From the NCBI RefSeq assembly GCF_030296015.1, contig NZ_AP027368.1, positions 2,046,001 to 2,110,000 on the forward strand: 64,000 bases of DNA. The letters run 5' to 3'. The notes below the pieces were generated by a model. The model was given only the letters and a program-made list of their open reading frames with translations. It made no database searches and was not told the DNA's origin. The translations under genes and the position numbers were made by a program. Below are positions 8,685-18,015 of the stretch, in pieces (position 1 is the stretch's first letter; each line of letters starts with the position of its first letter). Source of the DNA: Ferrimonas sp. YFM (GTDB taxonomy: Bacteria; Pseudomonadota; Gammaproteobacteria; Enterobacterales; Shewanellaceae).

Positions 8685-9212
8685 GTGCGAAGAACTCGAG
8701 GTTTTACTCTAATTGAACTGACGGTTGTCATCGCCATTTTGGCGGTGATGGCAGTAACGGCGACTTCGAAGTTTGTAGACTTATCCTCTGAGGCGAGAAT
8801 TGCCGGATTGGAGGGGATGAAAGCCACGCTGGAGAGCGGCACATCGCTTATTCACCTAAGAGCCCAAATAGACGGTCAGACCTCCGGGAGTGGGAGCGTG
8901 ACCCAGGATGGCACCACCATCACTCTCCACAGTGGCTATCCCACAGGCTATTGGCAAAACAGCATGAGATACATTGCCGGGCTGGATACGGTCGACTGGT
9001 CGGCAACCAATGACACTGTGTGTACGGGCGACTGGTGTGGTAAGGGGAATCAGACCTATCTGTCCAGTGGAATCACCACCACTTCGCCGGTTGTCATCGG
9101 CAAGGTATTTCCGGAGGGTTACAGCTATAACGACGAGTGCGGTGTTTACTATATCAATTATCTAAATGGCGCCAGGCCAGTGGTAGGGCTGGAAACCGCT
9201 GACTGTGACTGA
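8685..9212 (+). CDS. Type IV prepilin, MSHA-pilin-like
   Basis: The 175-residue protein has a short basic leader and the prepilin peptidase site G-FTLIEL at about residues 6-12, with the Glu5 needed for pilus assembly. It is followed by the hydrophobic helix VVIAILAVMAVTATSKF. The C-terminal part carries four cysteines, two pairs of which could form disulfides (VCTGDWC, then ECGVYY…ADCD). It resembles MSHA-type pilins, which are exposed on the surface and help attachment. It starts at GTG 8685 behind ACAGGA. No pilus assembly genes are nearby, so it is an orphan pilin that must use machinery encoded elsewhere. Confidence 0.85.
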   Translation: MRRTRGFTLIELTVVIAILAVMAVTATSKFVDLSSEARIAGLEGMKATLESGTSLIHLRAQIDGQTSGSGSVTQDGTTITLHSGYPTGYWQNSMRYIAGLDTVDWSATNDTVCTGDWCGKGNQTYLSSGITTTSPVVIGKVFPEGYSYNDECGVYYINYLNGARPVVGLETADCD

Positions 9213-9244
9213 TTGTATTGGCTTAGTGCTTAGATAATACTAAA

Positions 9245-9265
9245 GAGCCCCGTAGAACGGGGCTC
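9245..9265. terminator. Hairpin between convergent genes
   Basis: GAGCCCCGT-AGA-ACGGGGCTC forms a perfect 9-bp stem between the pilin gene and the convergent small secreted protein. It lacks a good T tract on either side, so it may be a weak terminator or a mRNA-stabilising hairpin. Confidence 0.55.
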
Positions 9266-9300
9266 AATCCGGTGAGTTACAGCTCGCTGAACAGGGAGAG

Positions 9301-9567
9301 TCAGCGCTCGAAGTCCGCCTCTTTTTGGCGTAATTCGCGCTCCATCTGCTTCAGTTTCTTTTTGGTATGACGTTCATACGCCAGTTCTTCCTTACAAGCG
9401 GCCAGCTCTTTGGCGTACATCTCTTTGCTGTACTCTTTTTCCGATACGGTCTTATTGAGCTGCTGCTCTTCAGGGTGGGTGCTGCCGGGCGCGGCGGCCA
9501 GAGCAACTGAGGGTAGGGCGGCGGAGAAAGTCAGTGCTGCGGTCAGCAAAAGCGATCCATATTTCAT
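9301..9567 (-). CDS. Small secreted charged protein, unknown function
   Basis: From ATG 9567 (with a good AAGGGAG site) the protein is 88 residues. It begins with a classic Sec signal peptide (MKYGSLLLTAALTFSAALPSVALA), and cleavage would leave about 64 residues. The mature part is very rich in Lys and Glu with a helix or coiled-coil pattern (YAKELAACKEELAYERHTKKK) and one cysteine. An in-frame upstream start would add 20 residues and spoil the signal peptide, so I rejected it. I do not recognise a family. A periplasmic helical protein is the safest description. Confidence 0.65.
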   Translation of the reverse strand: MKYGSLLLTAALTFSAALPSVALAAAPGSTHPEEQQLNKTVSEKEYSKEMYAKELAACKEELAYERHTKKKLKQMERELRQKEADFER

Positions 9568-9715
9568 TGCTTGCTCCCTTTGGCTATGTATCTCATTAAC
9601 TATGGTGCAGTTTCTCGATAACGCCAATCGACTCTGTGAATCCAGTTAATCGAAGAAGATACACTGCGGCTTTGATAGACTGGGTTGCAAATGATATTGA
9701 TTTACAGGAGCGGCA

Positions 9716-10264
9716 ATGGATGCGCTGACCCTTCTTACTCAACGACACTCCTCCCCCAGGCTCACCGAACCGGGTCCGGCCCCGCAGCAGCTGGAGACCA
9801 TATTGGCGGCGGCGGTCAAGGCGCCGGATCATGCGGCGCTCACCCCCTGGAAATTTGTTATCGCTCAGGGAGAGGGGCTGCTGAAGCTCGGCGAGATCTT
9901 CTTCGAAGCAGCCAAGGCCAAGGGGGAGAGCGGCGAGGCACTGGCCCGAGCCAGGCTGCTGCCGACCCGGGCACCCATGGTCATTACGGTCATCGCCAAG
10001 GTGCAGGAGCACCCTAAGGTGCCGGCCATCGAACAGCACCTGAGCGCCGGATGTGCTGCAATGGCGATGCAGATGGCGGCTCAGGCACAAGGGCTCGGCG
10101 GCATCTGGCGCACCGGCAGTTATGCCTTTGACCCCATAGTGCGGGAGTCTCTGGGCGCTCGGGGTGAGGACCAGATTGTCGGTTTTCTTTATCTGGGTAC
10201 GCCGCTCTCTAAGGCTCCCAACAAGAAATCGCCTAACCCTGACGACTACGTTGCTTTCCTGTAG
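9716..10264 (+). CDS. ydjA: NAD(P)H nitroreductase, YdjA family
   Basis: The 182-residue length and motifs match the small FMN-dependent nitroreductase YdjA of E. coli (about 183 residues): R-H-S-S-P at the N-terminus for FMN phosphate, then KAPDHAALTPWKF, and GLGGIWRTG near the C-terminus. These homodimeric flavoproteins reduce nitro compounds or quinones with NAD(P)H in the cytoplasm. ATG 9716 follows CAGGAG. It is a single gene ahead of sbcD, and its physiological substrate is unknown. Confidence 0.85.
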   Translation: MDALTLLTQRHSSPRLTEPGPAPQQLETILAAAVKAPDHAALTPWKFVIAQGEGLLKLGEIFFEAAKAKGESGEALARARLLPTRAPMVITVIAKVQEHPKVPAIEQHLSAGCAAMAMQMAAQAQGLGGIWRTGSYAFDPIVRESLGARGEDQIVGFLYLGTPLSKAPNKKSPNPDDYVAFL

Positions 10265-10381
10265 CCTGGTTAAGGCAGCGAAGGGGGAGAAGATCCCCCT
10301 GTTTTTGGCTACTGCAAACTGTAAACTCGCGCGGATACGGGTTATCCTCCTGTTTTCAAAGAAGCCTTTTCTGTTTAGCCG

Positions 10382-11695
10382 ATGCGCATTCTTCACACCT
10401 CTGATTGGCACCTTGGCCAGCACTTCTACAACAAGAGCCGAGCCCGGGAGCACGCCGAATTCTTTGCCTGGCTTCTGGCCCAGGTCGACACCCACAAGAT
10501 TGACGCGGTGATCGTCGCCGGTGATGTGTTCGATACCGGAACCCCACCCAGTTACGCCAGGGCGCTGCTCAACAGTCTGGTGGTCTCTTTCCAGAAACTG
10601 GGCTGCCAGCTGGTGGTGTTGGCAGGGAACCATGATTCGGTGTCTACTCTCAACGAGAGTCGCCAGTTGATGGAATACCTCAATACCACGGTGATCGCCG
10701 GCGGGGACGAGGGCGAACAGTTGCTCGAGTTGACCAATGCTCAGGGTGAACTGCAGGCACTGCTGTGCGCCGTACCTTACCTTCGCCCCCGGGATCTGCT
10801 TCGCAGCCAGGCCGGTGAGAGTGCCGCAGACAAGCGTCAGAGCCTGCAACAGGCCATTGCCGATCATTACCGGGCGCTGTACGAGCGTGCTGCCATATTG
10901 CGCGCCGAAAGGGAACTGAACATCCCCATCATCGCCACCGGGCATTTGACCACTCTGGGCGCCACCACCTCGGAGTCGGTGCGCGACCTTTATGTGGGTA
11001 CCCTGGATGCCTTCCCGTCGGATCACTTCCCACCAGCTGAATACATCGCCCTTGGCCATATCCATCGCCCACAGCGGGTGGGGGGCCAGGAGCACATTCG
11101 CTATTGCGGCTCTCCCATCCCCCTGAGTTTCGATGAGCTGGGCAGCGACAAGTCGGTACTGATGGTGGAGTTTGATGGCCAGCTGTTGACCAGCATTACC
11201 GCGCTGCCGGTTCCCAGATTCCAACCCATGGCGATGATCAAGGGCAATCTGTCTGAGATTGAGCAGCAGTTAAAGGGCTTTGCCGATGCCTCTGCTGAGC
11301 GTCCGGTCTGGCTGGACATCGAAGTGGAGAGTGAAGAGTACCTCAATGATCTGCAGCAGCGCATCGAAGCGTTGGCAGAGGCGCTGCCGGTGGAGGTGCT
11401 GCTTTTGCGCCGGGCCAGGAAACTGCGCGCCCAGGCTCTGGAGCAGCAGCAAAATGAAACCCTGGCAGAGCTCAGCGTGCAGGAGGTGTTTGCCCGGCGC
11501 CTGCAGGAGGAGGTTTTTGAAGGGGAGCAGGGCACCGAGCGACAGAGCCGGTTGCAGGGCATGTTTGACCTGGTGTTGGCTCAGCTTGAAGACCCGGAGC
11601 AGGATCAGGAGGAGGCACCTCGGACCGAAACCCAGCCTGATCATCCCGCTGATGAAGTCGAGTTGCCCAATCAGCCTGAGGAGGCGCAATCATGA
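10382..11695 (+). CDS. sbcD: Exonuclease subunit SbcD
   Basis: The protein has 437 residues. The calcineurin-type nuclease motifs are plain: HTSDWHLGQHF at the N-terminus, VAGDVFDTG, LAGNHDS and YIALGHIHRPQ. SbcD is the Mre11-like nuclease of the SbcCD complex, which cuts DNA hairpins and protein-blocked ends. The C-terminal tail past about residue 400 is acidic and glutamine-rich. Its last codons overlap the start of sbcC by 4 bases (ATGA), as expected for subunits made together. Confidence 0.97.
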   Translation: MRILHTSDWHLGQHFYNKSRAREHAEFFAWLLAQVDTHKIDAVIVAGDVFDTGTPPSYARALLNSLVVSFQKLGCQLVVLAGNHDSVSTLNESRQLMEYLNTTVIAGGDEGEQLLELTNAQGELQALLCAVPYLRPRDLLRSQAGESAADKRQSLQQAIADHYRALYERAAILRAERELNIPIIATGHLTTLGATTSESVRDLYVGTLDAFPSDHFPPAEYIALGHIHRPQRVGGQEHIRYCGSPIPLSFDELGSDKSVLMVEFDGQLLTSITALPVPRFQPMAMIKGNLSEIEQQLKGFADASAERPVWLDIEVESEEYLNDLQQRIEALAEALPVEVLLLRRARKLRAQALEQQQNETLAELSVQEVFARRLQEEVFEGEQGTERQSRLQGMFDLVLAQLEDPEQDQEEAPRTETQPDHPADEVELPNQPEEAQS

Positions 11696-14600
11696 AGATT
11701 TTGTCTCTCAGATTTAAGAACCTGAACTCCCTGAAGGGAGAGTGGAAGGTGGATTTCAGCGCCGAGCCCTTTGCCGGAAATGGCCTGTTTGCCATCACCG
11801 GCCCCACCGGAGCGGGCAAGACCACCCTGCTGGACGCCATCTGTCTGGCGCTCTATCACCAGACCCCGAGATTGTCGGTGTCCCCGACCCAGAATGAGCT
11901 GATGACCCGAGGCACAGGCGAAGCCCTGGCTGAGGTGGAGTTCGAAGTGAAGGGGCAGGGGTATCGTGCTTTCTGGAGCCAACGCCGAGCGCGGCTGGCT
12001 GCGGATGGCAAGCTGCAACCCCCGGTAGTGGAGCTGGTTCGCATCGACGATGGCGTCATCCTGGCTGAGAAGATCAAAGAGAAGCTGGAGCTGGTGGCGT
12101 CGCTGACAGGGCTGGACTTTGGTCGTTTCACCAAGTCCATGCTGCTCTCCCAGGGCCAGTTTGCCGCCTTTCTAAACGCCAGTGCCAACGAACGGGCCGA
12201 ACTGCTGGAGGAGTTGACCGGTACCGAGATCTACGGCCGTATATCTCGTCAGGTGTTTGATAATCACAAGCAGGCCAAGAGCCACCTAGAGACCTTGACG
12301 GCTCGTGCCGAAGGTGTGGATCTGCTTTCCGATGAGCAAAGGGAGAGCCTTCAGGGGAAGCGTGGTGCCGACCGCATTCAGGAGCAGTCATTGCAGTCTC
12401 GCCTCAGCGACCTTAAGTCCCTGCAGGGCTGGTTGCAGAAAGAGGCGGAATTGGCCAAAGGGGTCGATGATGCCAAGCAGAAGCAGGCCCAGGTAGCCGA
12501 GGAGTCTGAGCGGCAGCAACAGAAGCTGGTGAGGCTGACTCGCAGTGAACCGGCGGAACGTTTGCGCCCGCGGCTGACAGAAGTGCAGGATGCCGAGAAG
12601 CAACTGGCGCGGTGTCGCAATCAGTTGGCTGAGCTGGCTGAGACTCAGTCGCAGTGCGCCGAGCGTCATCAGCAGGCACAGCTGCAATATGCCCAGGCCA
12701 GTGCCGACATTGAGAAAGCTCAGCAGGCCAAAACTGAAGGGGAGGCCCTGTTTACCCAGGTGATCCCCCTGGATACCCAGTTGGAACAGCTGGCGAAAGG
12801 GCTGACTTCAGCAGAAGAGGCGATGCGTAGCCGCGCCCAGACCTGGGATGAGGCCAAGGCGCAACTTGAGCAGCGCAAGGCGGCGCTGACCGACGCCCAG
12901 GCAAAGTTGGCAGAGGCGCAGGCCTATATTGAGAACAACGCCAGCCATGGTCAGCTTAGTCAGAAGCTTTCGGGCTGGCAGAGCCGTCTTGAGCAGCTGG
13001 CGGGTCTGGAACAGGGTATGGCTCGCCTGGCGCCGGAGTTGGCCCAAGGGCAGGAGAGGCTGAGCCAACTGTCTCAGACTCGCGAACCACTGGTTAAAGA
13101 GCTCAAACAGGCCGAAGCGGAGCTGGCGTCGGCCAGTCAGGCCTTATCCCAAGCCGAGTCTGCATTGAGCGCTCTGGCGCAACAACCGGCGGAGGCACTA
13201 AAGGCCAAGCTGGCCAGCCTGGATGCCGGCCAGGAGGGGCGCAGTAAGCTCAAATCCTTGAGTGAGCGTTACGCCGAACTTCAGCAACAGCTCGATGAGC
13301 GTCAGCGCCTGTCCGATAAGCTGTCACAAGAGCTTGAGCGCATCGGTAAGGAGCTGACCGACAAGCGTCAGCAGTATAAAACCGAACATCTTCAGCTCAG
13401 AGACGTGGAAAAGCTGCTGGAACAGGAGCGCAAGATTCACTCTCTGGAAGCGGAGCGCGCCAAATTGGTGGCCGGCGAGGCGTGTCCCTTGTGCGGCTCC
13501 ACCGAGCATCCGGCGGTGACCACCTATCAGGGCATCGTTCTGAGTGAGACCGAACAGCGCCTGACGGCACTGAAGGATAAGGTGGAGTCCCTGAAAGAGC
13601 AGGGCACCCGCCTGGGCGAACAACAAAAGCTGGCCAAAGAGCAATTAGAGGTTAAAGCGGGCGAACTCAAGCAACTGGAAGAGAAATGCCGCGAACTCAC
13701 CCGTTTGTGGGGTGAGCAATGCGTGGCGCTGAAGATCACCACGGCGCCTGACATCTCTGATGCTCAGAGGCTGGAGAACTATCTGGAGAGTTGCCGCAGT
13801 CGCCGGGCCGATCTGGAAGCCAAGGTTGGGCAACTGGAACAGGCCAGTGGCGCGCGTCAGCAGGCCAGTGAACAACTGGCCAAGGTTAAGGAGCACCATC
13901 ATCAGCTGCAGCTTAAGAGTAGCAAGATGAGCGCCGAGGAGGAGGCGGTTCAGCAGGGGCTTGCGAATGCTCAGGCGCGCAACCAGGAGCTCAGTCAGAA
14001 TCGTGATGCCCTGATTCAGGCGATAAGCCCAGAACTGGATGCCCTGTCTCTGACTCTTCCCGAATCGGGGGAGGTGGACAACTGGCTTGACGGGCTCAAA
14101 ACACAGGCTCAGCAGTGGGAACAAGCCCAGCAGACCCTGGCTCAGCACAGTCAGGTAGAGGTTCAGCTCAAGGAGCAGCATCAGAGCGCCATTGAGCGAG
14201 AGCATCAGACCGGGCTTGAGCACCAGGGTGCTCACAGCGCCTGGACCGAACTCAAGGAGCAATGCGCCCAGCTTAGTTCACGACGTCAGGAGCTGTTTGG
14301 CACTCGTGTCGTCAACGATGAGCGTCAGAGGCTTGAGCAGGCATTGGCTCAAGCGACTCAGATGATGGAATCTGCCCGAACCCTTCAAGGGGAGGCGGAG
14401 AAAGAGAGCGCGGCACTTCAGGGGCAACTGGCCCAGCTTGAGGAGAGTAAACGGGAGCTGACCGAGCGCTGGACCCACTGCAGCAAGCAGCTTCAGAACG
14501 AGATGGCCCACTCGGTGTTTGCTAGTCAGACTCAGCTTGAAGAGGCACTGCTCAGTGATGAGGAGAAGCAGGAGCTCACTGAGCTCAAGGCTGAGCTGGA

Positions 14601-15402
14601 GCGTCAACAGGCAGGTGCACAGGCTCTGGTTGCTCAGGCGGTGGTCACTCTGGAGCATCATCGACACGACAGGCCGCAGGCATTGGCAGAAGACGCCACC
14701 CTGGAGAGCCTGACCGAGCAAGTGGACGCCACCAACGAGTCCATTCGCGAGCTCATCGCTGCCATGGCGGCCATCAAGAGCCAGCTCGACAGTGACAACG
14801 AGCGACGGGCTGGACTTCAGGGACTGCTGGAGGAGATCAACACGGCTCGTGTTCAGTATGATGACTGGGCCTATTTGAGTGGCCTTATCGGCTCCAGAGA
14901 GGGGGATAAATTCCGCAAGTTCGCCCAAGGCCTGACCCTGGATCATCTGGTGCATCTGGCGAATGGCCAGTTGGACAAACTCCATGGCCGCTATCAGCTG
15001 CAACGCAAGGCAGGTGATGAACTGGCACTGCAGATCCTCGATACCTGGCAGGGGGACGCTGTTCGCGATACCCGCACTCTCTCCGGTGGCGAAAGCTTCC
15101 TGGTCAGCTTGGCTCTGGCTCTGGCACTGTCGGATCTGGTCAGCCATAAGACCAACATTGATTCCCTGTTCCTGGATGAGGGCTTCGGTACCCTGGATGG
15201 GGAAACTTTGGATACCGCACTGGATGCCCTGGATACCCTCAACGCCAGTGGCAAGATGATTGGTGTCATCAGTCACGTAGAGGCGATGAAAGAGCGTATT
15301 CCGGTGCAGCTCAAGGTCAACAAGGTCAATGGCCTGGGCTACAGCCGACTGGCCTCTCGTTTCCGGGTGACTCGGGAAGACGCCACAGAGCTTCAGGACT
15401 AA
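11692..15402 (+). CDS. sbcC: Exonuclease subunit SbcC
   Basis: This is a 1236-residue SMC/Rad50-like ATPase. The Walker A (GPTGAGKTTLLDAI) lies at about 36-49 and the C-terminal half of the ATPase has the signature TLSGGESF and Walker B LFLDEGFGTLD. In between are two long Gln/Glu-rich coiled coils broken at about residue 600 by the zinc-hook C-P-L-C. Together with SbcD it forms the nuclease that processes palindromic hairpins and stalled forks. The coiled-coil part is highly variable between species, while the ends are conserved. Confidence 0.97.
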   Translation: MKILSLRFKNLNSLKGEWKVDFSAEPFAGNGLFAITGPTGAGKTTLLDAICLALYHQTPRLSVSPTQNELMTRGTGEALAEVEFEVKGQGYRAFWSQRRARLAADGKLQPPVVELVRIDDGVILAEKIKEKLELVASLTGLDFGRFTKSMLLSQGQFAAFLNASANERAELLEELTGTEIYGRISRQVFDNHKQAKSHLETLTARAEGVDLLSDEQRESLQGKRGADRIQEQSLQSRLSDLKSLQGWLQKEAELAKGVDDAKQKQAQVAEESERQQQKLVRLTRSEPAERLRPRLTEVQDAEKQLARCRNQLAELAETQSQCAERHQQAQLQYAQASADIEKAQQAKTEGEALFTQVIPLDTQLEQLAKGLTSAEEAMRSRAQTWDEAKAQLEQRKAALTDAQAKLAEAQAYIENNASHGQLSQKLSGWQSRLEQLAGLEQGMARLAPELAQGQERLSQLSQTREPLVKELKQAEAELASASQALSQAESALSALAQQPAEALKAKLASLDAGQEGRSKLKSLSERYAELQQQLDERQRLSDKLSQELERIGKELTDKRQQYKTEHLQLRDVEKLLEQERKIHSLEAERAKLVAGEACPLCGSTEHPAVTTYQGIVLSETEQRLTALKDKVESLKEQGTRLGEQQKLAKEQLEVKAGELKQLEEKCRELTRLWGEQCVALKITTAPDISDAQRLENYLESCRSRRADLEAKVGQLEQASGARQQASEQLAKVKEHHHQLQLKSSKMSAEEEAVQQGLANAQARNQELSQNRDALIQAISPELDALSLTLPESGEVDNWLDGLKTQAQQWEQAQQTLAQHSQVEVQLKEQHQSAIEREHQTGLEHQGAHSAWTELKEQCAQLSSRRQELFGTRVVNDERQRLEQALAQATQMMESARTLQGEAEKESAALQGQLAQLEESKRELTERWTHCSKQLQNEMAHSVFASQTQLEEALLSDEEKQELTELKAELERQQAGAQALVAQAVVTLEHHRHDRPQALAEDATLESLTEQVDATNESIRELIAAMAAIKSQLDSDNERRAGLQGLLEEINTARVQYDDWAYLSGLIGSREGDKFRKFAQGLTLDHLVHLANGQLDKLHGRYQLQRKAGDELALQILDTWQGDAVRDTRTLSGGESFLVSLALALALSDLVSHKTNIDSLFLDEGFGTLDGETLDTALDALDTLNASGKMIGVISHVEAMKERIPVQLKVNKVNGLGYSRLASRFRVTREDATELQD

Positions 15403-15439
15403 GCTGAATTTAGAATGATAATTGAGAAGGTTAGGCGAT

Positions 15440-16282
15440 ATGGATGAGAACATTCTCAGTCAGGAATTGGCTCAGATGGAGATGGTGTACCAGCTGATCA
15501 CCGAGTTTGTGGTGACCTACAGTTTCCAGATCCTTGGTGCCCTGGTGATCTTCTTTATCGGCATCTGGCTGGGCGGCAGGATCTCCAAAGCGCTGTTGGC
15601 GCTGATGACCCGTCACGAGATAGACATCACCCTGTCTACCTTTGTCGCCAATATCGTCAAGATTCTGGTGATCATACTGGTGGGGATCATTGCCCTGGGT
15701 AAGCTGGGGATCAGCGTTACTCCAATAGTGGCCACCATTGGTGCCGCCGGCCTGGGTGCTGGACTGGCCCTGCAAGGGATGCTCTCCAACTACGCTGCCG
15801 GGGTGACCATCATCGTCACCCGGCCCTTCGTGGTGGGCAACACCATTACCGTCCAGGGGGTGTTTGGTGTGGTGAAAGAGATCCAGCTTGGGATGACCAT
15901 ACTCACCAACGAAGAGGGGCAGGAGATCTCTGTGCCTAACAAGCACATTGTTGGCGAAGTACTGCATAACTCCTTCGAAACCTTGCTGGTGGAAACGGAA
16001 ATTGGCATCGCCTACGGTGCGGATCCCGAGCAGGCAATCGGCGCCCTGCTGGAGGTACTGGCGGCTAGTCCTCACGTGGATCAGTCTCAGACACCCCAAG
16101 TGGGCATCGAAGGCTTTGGTGACAGCGCCATTACCATCGGCGTACGGTACTGGGTGCCCAGCGAACAGTTCTATCAGGCCAAATTCGAAACCAACCTGTC
16201 GTTGTTCAAGGCGCTTAAAGCCAATGACATTGAGATTCCCTTCCCTCAGCGCCATGTCACCTTGCTCAACAAGGACAAATAG
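15440..16282 (+). CDS. mscS: Small-conductance mechanosensitive channel, MscS family
   Basis: The protein is about 280 residues, the usual MscS length. Three N-terminal helices precede the pore-lining helix, with its Gly/Ala pattern (GAAGLGAGLALQGMLSNYAAG), and the beta domain (RPFVVGNTITVQG, then VPNKHIVGEVLHN). It opens under membrane tension to release osmolytes. ATG 15440 is taken as start, since upstream in-frame codons have no better ribosome site. A terminator at 16312 closes a single-gene unit. MscS-like paralogues are common, so the exact orthologue is not certain. Confidence 0.93.
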   Translation: MDENILSQELAQMEMVYQLITEFVVTYSFQILGALVIFFIGIWLGGRISKALLALMTRHEIDITLSTFVANIVKILVIILVGIIALGKLGISVTPIVATIGAAGLGAGLALQGMLSNYAAGVTIIVTRPFVVGNTITVQGVFGVVKEIQLGMTILTNEEGQEISVPNKHIVGEVLHNSFETLLVETEIGIAYGADPEQAIGALLEVLAASPHVDQSQTPQVGIEGFGDSAITIGVRYWVPSEQFYQAKFETNLSLFKALKANDIEIPFPQRHVTLLNKDK

Positions 16283-16311
16283 CGCCGCTGGGGTAAGGGC
16301 AAGAGAATCGC

Positions 16312-16338
16312 AAGGGAGGTGTTACCTCCCTTTTCTTT
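16312..16338 (+). terminator. Rho-independent terminator after mscS
   Basis: AAGGGAGGT-GTT-ACCTCCCTT forms a 9-bp stem followed by TTCTTTT, 30 bases past the mscS stop. Confidence 0.88.
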
Positions 16339-16449
16339 TACCAGCTGAAAAACTTTTGCAATACGACTTTGATAGAAGTCTAAATGATTTGCATATGAAT
16401 TCAGTTCAGTTAAGGTGGTCCCAGGGTTTATACATCGAAAGGGGTAGTG

Positions 16450-16779
16450 ATGAGCAGAATACTGATCTTCTTGTTGACGCTTCCATGGTTGGCCATTGCC
16501 AATGACAACTCTGATTGTGCGCGGGTACTGGTTACCTCCGACTATGGAAAGTACTCCCTGTCTCTTAAGCCCGGTGAGCCGGAAATACTGACGCTGGGTG
16601 GCGGATACAGCCTGGCACTGTTGGCAGACCCTGTCGGGGACTCTGGACACGTAAGAATCACCGCCGACACCCATTACAACCGCAGCCGGTTTTCCACCAA
16701 TGTGACGGTTGGCCCTGATAACCCCACCTCTGTGGTCGTGGCGGGATTGTCCGTCGAACTCAGCGTCGAACCCTTCTGA
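16450..16779 (+). CDS. Small secreted protein, unknown function
   Basis: From ATG 16450, with AAAGGGG correctly spaced, the protein is 109 residues. It has a Sec signal peptide (MSRILIFLLTLPWLAIA) and a mature part of about 90 residues with alternating short hydrophobic stretches, suggesting a beta-sandwich. It has a single cysteine near the mature N-terminus (NDNSDCA), which is not in a lipobox. I recognise no family. A periplasmic or surface beta protein is the most that can be said. Confidence 0.6.
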   Translation: MSRILIFLLTLPWLAIANDNSDCARVLVTSDYGKYSLSLKPGEPEILTLGGGYSLALLADPVGDSGHVRITADTHYNRSRFSTNVTVGPDNPTSVVVAGLSVELSVEPF

Positions 16780-16911
16780 TTCCATTCCCACATAAAAAAT
16801 GAGGAATCTTCGCGACTTCTGTTCAGGTTTCCGTTACTCTGTGCCGCAAACATGATCAAGGGGCCATACTCTATGGGTATTGGCCTTGCGGAGTACACAC
16901 AGGGAGTGTGA

Positions 16912-17376
16912 ATGGACAAGTTGGAATTGAAGCTGCCGCCAGTTGCCGTGGCCTTTGTGATTGGCCTGCTGATGTGGTTGGTAGCCAAAATCCATATGGG
17001 AGAGCAGTTCTTACCACAGAGTATTCGGTTGGAACTGACAGCGTTGTTTTTGCTGCTTGGTGCCGTTGTCGGTTTAAGCGGCGTGTGCGCCTTTAAGCGC
17101 CATAAGACCACTGTCGATCCTACCCGTCCTGAAAATGCCTCCACCCTGGTGACCACAGGCATCTACCAGATCAGTCGTAATCCCATGTACCTGGGTCTGT
17201 TTCTCTGGCTGACCGCCTGGTCCTGTTACCTGTCCCACCTGATAGCGATGCTGCTGCTCATCCCTTTTGTGCTTTACATGAACCGATTCCAGATTCGCCC
17301 GGAAGAGCGGGTGATGGAGGGGCTGTTCGGACCCCAGTTTGAGATCTACCGCCGCAACGTAAGGCGCTGGCTTTAA
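16912..17376 (+). CDS. Isoprenylcysteine carboxyl methyltransferase-like membrane protein
   Basis: The 154-residue membrane protein has about four helices and the family core LVTTGIYQISRNPMYLGLFLWL, then a C-terminal E-E-R-V-M-E…FGPQFEIYRRNVRRW. This matches bacterial ICMT/PEMT-type SAM-dependent methyltransferases, whose substrates in bacteria are mostly unknown and are probably lipids or small hydrophobic compounds. ATG 16912 has a GGGAG site 5 bases upstream. It is the last GC-rich gene before an AT-richer patch. Confidence 0.8.
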   Translation: MDKLELKLPPVAVAFVIGLLMWLVAKIHMGEQFLPQSIRLELTALFLLLGAVVGLSGVCAFKRHKTTVDPTRPENASTLVTTGIYQISRNPMYLGLFLWLTAWSCYLSHLIAMLLLIPFVLYMNRFQIRPEERVMEGLFGPQFEIYRRNVRRWL

Positions 17377-18015
17377 ACGGGCTTGGGTAGAGGCCACCAT
17401 TGGAACACGACTTCTCAATTGTGACCATGCTCATGTAAAGCAACCGCAAGAGTGTGTAACTTAATGGTCAATTAAATCAGTCGGATATAACTGGATGATG
17501 AGCTTTTTGTTCAGCAAATGGCGGAGCTTGGGTGTTGGACTGGGCGAGCTTGAATAAATGTCTTAAATATCAGGTGGATATGTGTTTGCAGTTACTAACT
17601 TGAACTGCTGACATCTACAAGAGATCTCTGGAGTTGTGTTGTTGAAGCACGTCCAGTCATTAGACCACCTTTCAGGATTTAATACTTACCGAACAGTGTT
17701 TCTGCATCTCTGCAAAACTGACAGGAAACTCATTTAGTATTTGAGGAATGCTCGCGGTTGAACAGCATTAAGAAAATGATAAACCTTGACGAAGGTCATT
17801 CGCTTATGGTGTGCAGAGAGGCATAGTTTAAAATTTAAATATCGTAATATTCACACGTTAAGTCATAGTGAAAATTTTAGTGCCAAGGTGTTTACTAATA
17901 ACAGTTTCACTAATCCGGACATATACTCTTGTCTAGTTATTCTGTCAAAGTTCATAATGACTGGTCTGGGAGACAGATTAAGACTACAAAAAATTGACGT
18001 TTTAAGGGAATCATA
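17377..18015. other. AT-rich intergenic stretch, no supported gene
   Basis: These 639 bases are clearly AT-richer than the sequence to the left. I found no repeat, no terminator of quality and no convincing gene. A 76-codon frame from TTG 17786 ends in a TAA that overlaps the ATG of the next gene, but it has no ribosome site and no family character. It probably holds the promoter of the Sel1-repeat gene. Confidence 0.5.

Noticed and set aside
9596-11224. Long minus-strand open frame of 542 codons opposite the nitroreductase and sbcD
   Set aside because: It lies opposite two certain genes, is rich in Gly/His/Gln/Arg as expected for antisense of GC-rich code, and has no family features.
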